A stretch of 10,281 nucleotides of DNA from an uncultured Collinsella sp. (GTDB lineage Bacteria; Actinomycetota; Coriobacteriia; Coriobacteriales; Coriobacteriaceae). The stretch is from the NCBI GenBank assembly GCA_938045085.1, contig CALINZ010000009.1, forward strand, positions 1-10,281, written 5' to 3'. Positions 6,359 through 10,281 of this stretch are shown here, in pieces; the first letter of the stretch is position 1; each line of letters begins with the position of its first letter. Under the pieces are notes generated by a model, which was not told the DNA's origin, did no database searches, and saw only the letters and a list, made by a program, of their open reading frames with translations. The position numbers and the translations under genes are program-made.

Positions 6359-8338
6359 CTATTCTGACTCAGCATCACAGACAGTTTCATGCTTCTTTGC
6401 GATCAATTTCTTTGCGAGTTCGAAGACGCTTTCGTCGTAATATGGCCAATCTACGAAGTTTTCGAGGTACCCGCGGCCCGTTTTAGCCGACAGCTCATCG
6501 TTTATCTTGAGTGTAATCGCGACGAGCAAGGTCAGCATGCGATAGTAATCGGATCGAATGTTCGCCGCATCAGGGTCGGCGATTGGTGAATGCGCATGGT
6601 CGTATCTGTTCCTGAGACCTTGTGAGTTGGGGAAAGAGGCATCGTTAAACATGTAGTCGAGATATGCAGCCTCGTCGGGTGCGAACAGCTTGCCGCTGTA
6701 TGACAGCATTTCGTCTGAGACAAGGCCATCGATGAGCGCTAAATCACCGTCTCCACATCCCCCAAGCGCAATTGCACCATTATCCCAAACGGCCTTCAGA
6801 CAAATTGATCGAGGGGTTGGGGAGAGAGCGCCTGTTTCTTCGCATGCACTTACCAGTTGTCGGTCAACTAATTGCTGGAGCACCTCGGCATAAACAGCAT
6901 CAAAATCGTCGAAGGTAACCATGGCATTTGAAATCAAATCGAAGAAGCAACGAACATGGTCGTTATGGCCTCTTCTGTATGTCAGCATGCACTGGTCCGA
7001 GAACAGATAGAATCCCCATCTGTTAAAGCAGGCTCCGTCGATTGCGTACTTTTTCTCAGAGAGCGCGTTGAGGGTTCCAAAAGTTTTAAAGCTTTCATAG
7101 GGGAAATAGTCTCCGTCGATTTTTCCAATCCTCGAATATATTGAATAGGACTTAACGGCGCGCTCGATCTCTGGCCCTATCGACTTGCATTTGTCGAGCC
7201 ACGAAGCTCCGCTTGACGGCAGCGCCAAGCTGAAATCACTGATTGAGTACTCCTCTGCAAAGTAAACGTTGTACGTCCATTCGAGTGCATCTTCGAGCCT
7301 TGTACCGCGGCTTTCGAGGAAATTTGCGTATGCGACAACTTCGACATTGGCTAGTGATTCCCGCACCTTGGAGATCGTATTCATTCGGTATTCCCCCAGC
7401 ACGTGGGAACCCAGCATCGCAAGCAGACCTCTCTCCTCGTGGGAGTGAGCAGGTGCGGCCATGAGACCGCTTTGGTCTACTACGTCCAGTAGATATCTGC
7501 AATTGTTCATGATGCTTGCATTATCGGTGTATTTGGCGAGCCACGTTTCGCTAAAACTGTAGGTCAAGGTTAGGCCTTCGAACTTTACGCCCTTGCAAGC
7601 AATCTGTTCAGGGTCGATCAGTACCCCGGCTCCGTACTCAAATCCAGTACCTTGCCGGAATAGCTCATCCATGGCTTTATCGTGGGCCCGCTTTGCGCGC
7701 ACTTTGACGTCCGGCGACGGAGAGAACCTGCATTTTGTTGCGCCGGAAGGCCAATTGAAAAGGGCCTCCATGCAATTCGGGTTGGCGCGCTGGTCGTCGA
7801 GGTAGCCGGTCATTATCGAATCGAAGTCGCCTTGGGAAAGGCATTTAGGGAGGTAGATTACGTTCTGGCTCCTTGATTCCGTCGCGTACTCGTGGACGAT
7901 CAGCTCCGCGGAATAATACGGATTGTCGATCAGTGATTTTCCTAGCTCTGTATCAAATAATTTGACGAGTTTGTCGTTCTCCAAGATAGAAGCTAAACAT
8001 TCGACATGTCGCGAGAGAAGTTCGTCAATTTCCTCGCCGGAGATCAGCGTCTCTGCGCCGCAGGCGTGCACCAAGCCCCAGAACTGAGTGGCGTACTGCA
8101 TCTCGAGTTCCTCGTAAATACCAAGGATTCCCGAAGACGCGAGCGTCTCCCTCGTATACTTGCAGGCGTTCGCGAAGAGCGCAGCGACGGCTCTTGCGAC
8201 GTCGCCGACTTCAGCTTCCTTGAACAGTTCGGGGACCGTTTCAAAAGTGAGCTTAAGCTGATGAGCCTCTATCGCGTCATTAATCGTCGCGATTTGAATG
8301 TGAGGACCCTCCTTCAGGATATGAAGACAACGGTCCAT
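6359..8338 (-). CDS. Large unknown protein with DUF4209/HEPN-like C-terminus (RNxxxH)
   Basis: This is a long cytoplasmic protein of 659 residues from the ATG at 8338, or 681 from TTG at 8404. I prefer 8338 because TAGGAG sits seven bases before it; the TTG has only AAAGG. There is no signal peptide or membrane segment. Most of the protein is helical and unrecognised. Near the C-terminus (bases 6613-6596, residue ~576 onward) is GLRNRYDHAHSPIADPD, followed by a hydrophobic helix YYRMLTLLVAITLKINDEL. The RNxxxH motif followed by such a helix is the signature described for DUF4209, a HEPN-like domain; here the usual Gly after His is Ala. HEPN domains with Rx4-6H are often metal-independent RNases in toxin, abortive-infection and defence systems. 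The gene is convergent with the + strand 438-aa gene. No toxin partner or antitoxin is adjacent. The defence role is inference; the motif is seen directly. Confidence 0.8.
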   Translation of the reverse strand: MDRCLHILKEGPHIQIATINDAIEAHQLKLTFETVPELFKEAEVGDVARAVAALFANACKYTRETLASSGILGIYEELEMQYATQFWGLVHACGAETLISGEEIDELLSRHVECLASILENDKLVKLFDTELGKSLIDNPYYSAELIVHEYATESRSQNVIYLPKCLSQGDFDSIMTGYLDDQRANPNCMEALFNWPSGATKCRFSPSPDVKVRAKRAHDKAMDELFRQGTGFEYGAGVLIDPEQIACKGVKFEGLTLTYSFSETWLAKYTDNASIMNNCRYLLDVVDQSGLMAAPAHSHEERGLLAMLGSHVLGEYRMNTISKVRESLANVEVVAYANFLESRGTRLEDALEWTYNVYFAEEYSISDFSLALPSSGASWLDKCKSIGPEIERAVKSYSIYSRIGKIDGDYFPYESFKTFGTLNALSEKKYAIDGACFNRWGFYLFSDQCMLTYRRGHNDHVRCFFDLISNAMVTFDDFDAVYAEVLQQLVDRQLVSACEETGALSPTPRSICLKAVWDNGAIALGGCGDGDLALIDGLVSDEMLSYSGKLFAPDEAAYLDYMFNDASFPNSQGLRNRYDHAHSPIADPDAANIRSDYYRMLTLLVAITLKINDELSAKTGRGYLENFVDWPYYDESVFELAKKLIAKKHETVCDAESE

Positions 8339-8586
8339 GAAAGCTCCTACAGCCCAGTCATTGCGGCCATAGGAAACAATCCTAGTGTGGTTGAAGTCTC
8401 GCAACGCTAGCCTTTCTCGCGTAATGCTGACTGCATAAGAATACCGCTGGTTCGGCCTCGTCGGTGGTCAACGATGGCGCGACGTAAAGTATTGCTTCGG
8501 CAAATTATCCGCCTCGCCATCCTCTTGGCCTCGAAGATGGGGTCGCCGATTTGAAGGAGAAACTATTGCCAGGCTAATTTCACATA

Positions 8587-8592
8587 TATAGT
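8587..8592 (+). promoter_or_regulatory. Possible -10 element upstream of the 8662 gene
   Basis: TATAGT at 8587-8592 is a good match to a -10 box, with TTGCCA at 8566-8571 as a possible -35 element, though the 15-base spacer is short. Transcription would start near 8599, leaving about 60 bases of leader that includes the TTGACATT/AATGTCAA inverted repeat. Weak evidence. Confidence 0.25.
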
Positions 8593-8609
8593 CTGACCAT
8601 TTCTTTTTA

Positions 8610-8638
8610 TTGACATTACGCTAAAATCGCAATGTCAA
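8610..8638. repeat. Inverted repeat TTGACATT...AATGTCAA, possible operator
   Basis: Perfect 8-base arms (8610-8617 and 8631-8638) with a 13-base spacer (ACGCTAAAATCGC) lie 23 bases upstream of the ATG at 8662. The arm-to-arm centre distance of 21 bases, about two helical turns, suits a dimeric repressor better than a terminator, and there is no T tract. TTGACA in the left arm is also a perfect -35 hexamer, but no -10 box follows at the right distance. Confidence 0.4.
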
Positions 8639-8661
8639 ATTGTGACTAGGAGTTATATCAG

Positions 8662-9375
8662 ATGGTTTACGAATCCTGTTATTGGAAAGATGACTTACGA
8701 TCATACGCAACAGAATTACGGGACTTTTCCACTTGTACCACTCTGGAAGACGAGTACCGTGATTATCGCCTGGAAAAGGCTCTCCTGTTGTCCGCCTTTA
8801 CCGTTCGCTTACTCTTGGATGCAAATAAGCTAAGCGACGGCATCGGTTCGCTTAACCTAAAGGTCGACTTATATCCTGCAAAGAAGGAAGCCCAAAAAGA
8901 CATCTCGCCCTTGAACAAACGCTTTATTGATGAACGATATTTCGACTTAACTAAATCCACATCTTCATCCATTTCCTTACGACAACTCACGAACCAACTA
9001 ATTCATTCCGCGGTCGTTGTTATGTTTTCATACGATGAATCAGATTGCGTGCTTGGCTTTTTTGTTGTCTCTGACAAGGACTATGAAAAGCACTTGTGCT
9101 ATTGCGGCCTGAAGGAGTGGATAAGCGTAGTGGATGCTGTTGCGGCTGATGATGTTGTCTCCGCTCGGATATGGAAGGACCCGAAAACTGGGAAATGGAA
9201 AACCGTAAAGCTAGCCGCAGCTGATTTAAAGATACGGACTCCATCCCGAGCCATTTTGATTACGGAGCGCTTGGCTCAGAGACCCTTGAGGCTATTCGCG
9301 AAGGAGAGGCGTTCTTGGCAACGGGGGAGCCCAGTCGCCTTGACAACGCCGTCGATTCTATCAATGCATCTCTAG
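8662..9375 (+). CDS. Unknown protein with out-of-frame chimeric C-terminus
   Basis: ATG 8662 has AGGAGT at 8648-8653, eight bases upstream, a convincing start. The first ~190 residues look like a real soluble protein: an N-terminal acidic helical part (YWKDDLRSYATELRDF, then LEKALLLSAFTVRLLLDANK), a middle with a hydrophobic beta-like stretch (AVVVMFSYDESDCVLGFFVV), and a C-terminal part (ARIWKDPKTGKWKTVKL). I do not recognise the family and give no function. From about base 9231 the reading frame enters DNA that codes, in another frame, for the end of a RelB/DinJ antitoxin. The final ~47 residues (arginine-rich, starting RTPSRAILITERLAQ) are therefore almost certainly junk added when the natural 3' end was lost. 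The gene may be expressed as a truncated, tailed protein or be a pseudogene. The upstream inverted repeat may regulate it. Confidence 0.65.
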   Translation: MVYESCYWKDDLRSYATELRDFSTCTTLEDEYRDYRLEKALLLSAFTVRLLLDANKLSDGIGSLNLKVDLYPAKKEAQKDISPLNKRFIDERYFDLTKSTSSSISLRQLTNQLIHSAVVVMFSYDESDCVLGFFVVSDKDYEKHLCYCGLKEWISVVDAVAADDVVSARIWKDPKTGKWKTVKLAAADLKIRTPSRAILITERLAQRPLRLFAKERRSWQRGSPVALTTPSILSMHL

Positions 9376-9392
9376 AAAATTCCGAAGCCTAA
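9225..9392 (+). pseudogene. C-terminal remnant of a RelB/DinJ-family antitoxin
   Basis: In the frame two bases on from the 8662 gene, the codons from 9225 to the TAA at 9390-9392 read HFDYGALGSET, then LEAIREGEAFLATGEPSR and LDNAVDSINASLENSEA. This matches the end of RelB/DinJ antitoxins, where a Tyr/Gly-Ser-Glu-Thr-Leu helix, an EGEAFL segment and a D-N-x-x-(D/E)-x-I helix bind the RelE/YafQ toxin. A TGA at 9222 closes the frame upstream, and the ribbon-helix-helix DNA-binding N-terminus is absent, so no antitoxin can be made. No RelE/YafQ-like toxin follows. The fragment shows that a toxin-antitoxin locus was once here and was partly deleted, joining its end to the 8662 gene. The call rests on recalled family pattern, not a search. 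Confidence 0.7.
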
Positions 9393-9584
9393 GGTATTTT
9401 GATTTGCCATCTTGACGATATCCAATTTCCTTTTACCGATTGGCAAAACGATTTACACCTAATTATTGTCACTGTTCAGGGGTATTTCCTTTGTTTGTGC
9501 CTTGATCTCGCTAAACTAATAGCTGCTGCTACCAGGGCATTTTCTGGTGCACATTCTATTGGCTCTGCGAAGATCGGAGCGGGT

Positions 9585-10281
9585 ATGTTTGCTGCCGAGT
9601 CCTACACCAGCCGTCATTACATTGCGATTGTTGCCATGGCCTGCCTATGTGTTTTGCTGGGCGGGCCTTCTTATGCCGCGGGCGCTGAGAGCCTCATCAT
9701 CGCGGGCGCGACGTACTACGAGCCGGGCGTGTCGGGCCCCGGCTGGGCCTGGACCGATGCCGACCAACTGGAGCTTAACGGCTACGCGGGCGAGGCCATC
9801 GGCCCCGAGGGCGACCTGGTGCTGACGCTTGCCGGGCAAAACTCCGTGACGGAGTCGCATGCGCCCGATGCGGACATCACGCTGTGCGGCATGGAGGTGT
9901 GGGGCAACCTGACGCTTCGCGGTACTGGGACCCTGACGGCGACGGGCTCGCAGTGCGGGATCCACGTTTCGCAGGCGCTCGCGGTGGACGGCTGCACCGT
10001 CGATGCCCGGGCGAACGGGGCCGATATTACGGACGAGGCGGTCGCCGGCGTGATCGCAGGCGACATGGCCGTGCGCGGCGGCGGGCGCATCGTTGCCGCG
10101 GGCACCAGGTCCGGAGCGGGCGTGCGCGCCTACGGCGTGTGTCTGCAAGATGCGGGCCTTGGAGATGGTGCGGCCGGCTATCGGCTTTCCGTCGACGCCT
10201 CGTGGCTTGATGCGACCGGCGCCGACGGCGGCGTCGCGCCCGCGGAACACCTGCGACACGATCCTGCCCACGCGGCGCCTG
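9585..10281 (+). CDS. Secreted surface protein with carbohydrate-binding-like beta repeats (3' partial)
   Basis: The frame is open from ATG 9585 to the window end (232 codons), with GGAG at 9575-9578, six bases before the ATG. The start is a typical Sec signal peptide: a short region with one Arg, a hydrophobic core YIAIVAMACLCVLLGG (12-27), and a cleavage site after SYA at residue 31. The mature part is rich in Gly, Ala and Thr with short alternating strands. It includes LVLTLAGQNSVTES, MEVWGNLTLRGTGTLTATGS and CGIHVSQALAVDGCTVDA, the pattern of right-handed beta-helix or DUF4353-type carbohydrate-binding domains in secreted gut-bacterial proteins. It probably has a C-terminal wall or membrane anchor beyond the window. 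Base composition changes sharply to roughly two-thirds or more GC from about 9650, unlike the genes before it, so this probably belongs to the ancestral chromosome. Upstream, 9393-9584 holds no gene I can support. Confidence 0.75.
   Translation, partial: MFAAESYTSRHYIAIVAMACLCVLLGGPSYAAGAESLIIAGATYYEPGVSGPGWAWTDADQLELNGYAGEAIGPEGDLVLTLAGQNSVTESHAPDADITLCGMEVWGNLTLRGTGTLTATGSQCGIHVSQALAVDGCTVDARANGADITDEAVAGVIAGDMAVRGGGRIVAAGTRSGAGVRAYGVCLQDAGLGDGAAGYRLSVDASWLDATGADGGVAPAEHLRHDPAHAAP

Noticed and set aside
8006..8410. 134-codon + strand frame opposite the N-terminus of the large - strand gene
   Set aside because: Antisense shadow: the - strand frame is five times longer with a sensible protein, and this frame has no family resemblance.
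8407..8520. 37-codon - strand frame (MARRIICRSNTLRR...) just upstream of the large - strand gene
   Set aside because: It would end two bases before the alternative TTG start, suggesting coupling, but it has no clear ribosome site and no recognisable family.
9547..9825. 92-codon + strand frame rich in Arg, Pro and Ala
   Set aside because: Out-of-frame shadow of the secreted-protein gene; no ribosome site.
9645..10271. 208-codon - strand frame in the GC-rich right end
   Set aside because: This is a typical high-GC shadow of the + strand secreted-protein frame, which has a signal peptide, a ribosome site and a coherent domain pattern.

Overview
The window looks like an accessory region of a Gram-positive gut bacterium. 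My best guess is an actinobacterium of the Coriobacteriia type (Collinsella or Olsenella relatives). This rests on strong AGGAG-type ribosome binding sites, a very GC-rich secreted-protein gene at the right edge, and more AT-rich, patchy DNA in the middle. The assignment is an inference from composition and style, not from a marker gene.

Left third (1-3700): a tightly packed + strand operon of three genes. They are a class V aminotransferase of the 2-aminoethylphosphonate:pyruvate transaminase type (its start lies left of the window), a fusion of a TagD-like cytidylyltransferase with a Gfo/Idh/MocA-like oxidoreductase domain, and an ATP-grasp ligase. The genes overlap one another, and a perfect 18-bp hairpin follows the last one. 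The combination (amino transfer, CTP-dependent activation, redox-like domain, carboxylate-amine ligation) suggests a small nucleotide-activated building block for a cell-surface glycan or teichoic-type polymer. A phosphonate is one candidate. The product cannot be read from the sequence.

Middle (3700-9400): a mosaic of poorly characterised and decayed genes. It holds (i) a gene for a small protein with one N-terminal membrane segment, split by a +1 frameshift; (ii) an unrecognised 438-aa, mainly helical protein; (iii) a scrap of UDP-glucose 6-dehydrogenase (ugd); (iv) a long - strand gene whose C-terminus carries an RNxxxH motif in a setting like DUF4209/HEPN domains; and (v) a 237-codon + strand gene of unknown function whose last ~47 codons run out of frame through the C-terminus of a RelB/DinJ-type antitoxin. 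Two gene scraps, a frameshift and a chimeric tail point to repeated insertion and deletion, as is common in surface-polysaccharide and defence islands.

Right edge (9585-10281): the start of a GC-rich gene for a secreted protein with a signal peptide and beta-repeat, carbohydrate-binding-like sequence. It runs off the window and probably marks the return to ancestral chromosome. No rRNA, tRNA, CRISPR array, integrase or transposase was found.
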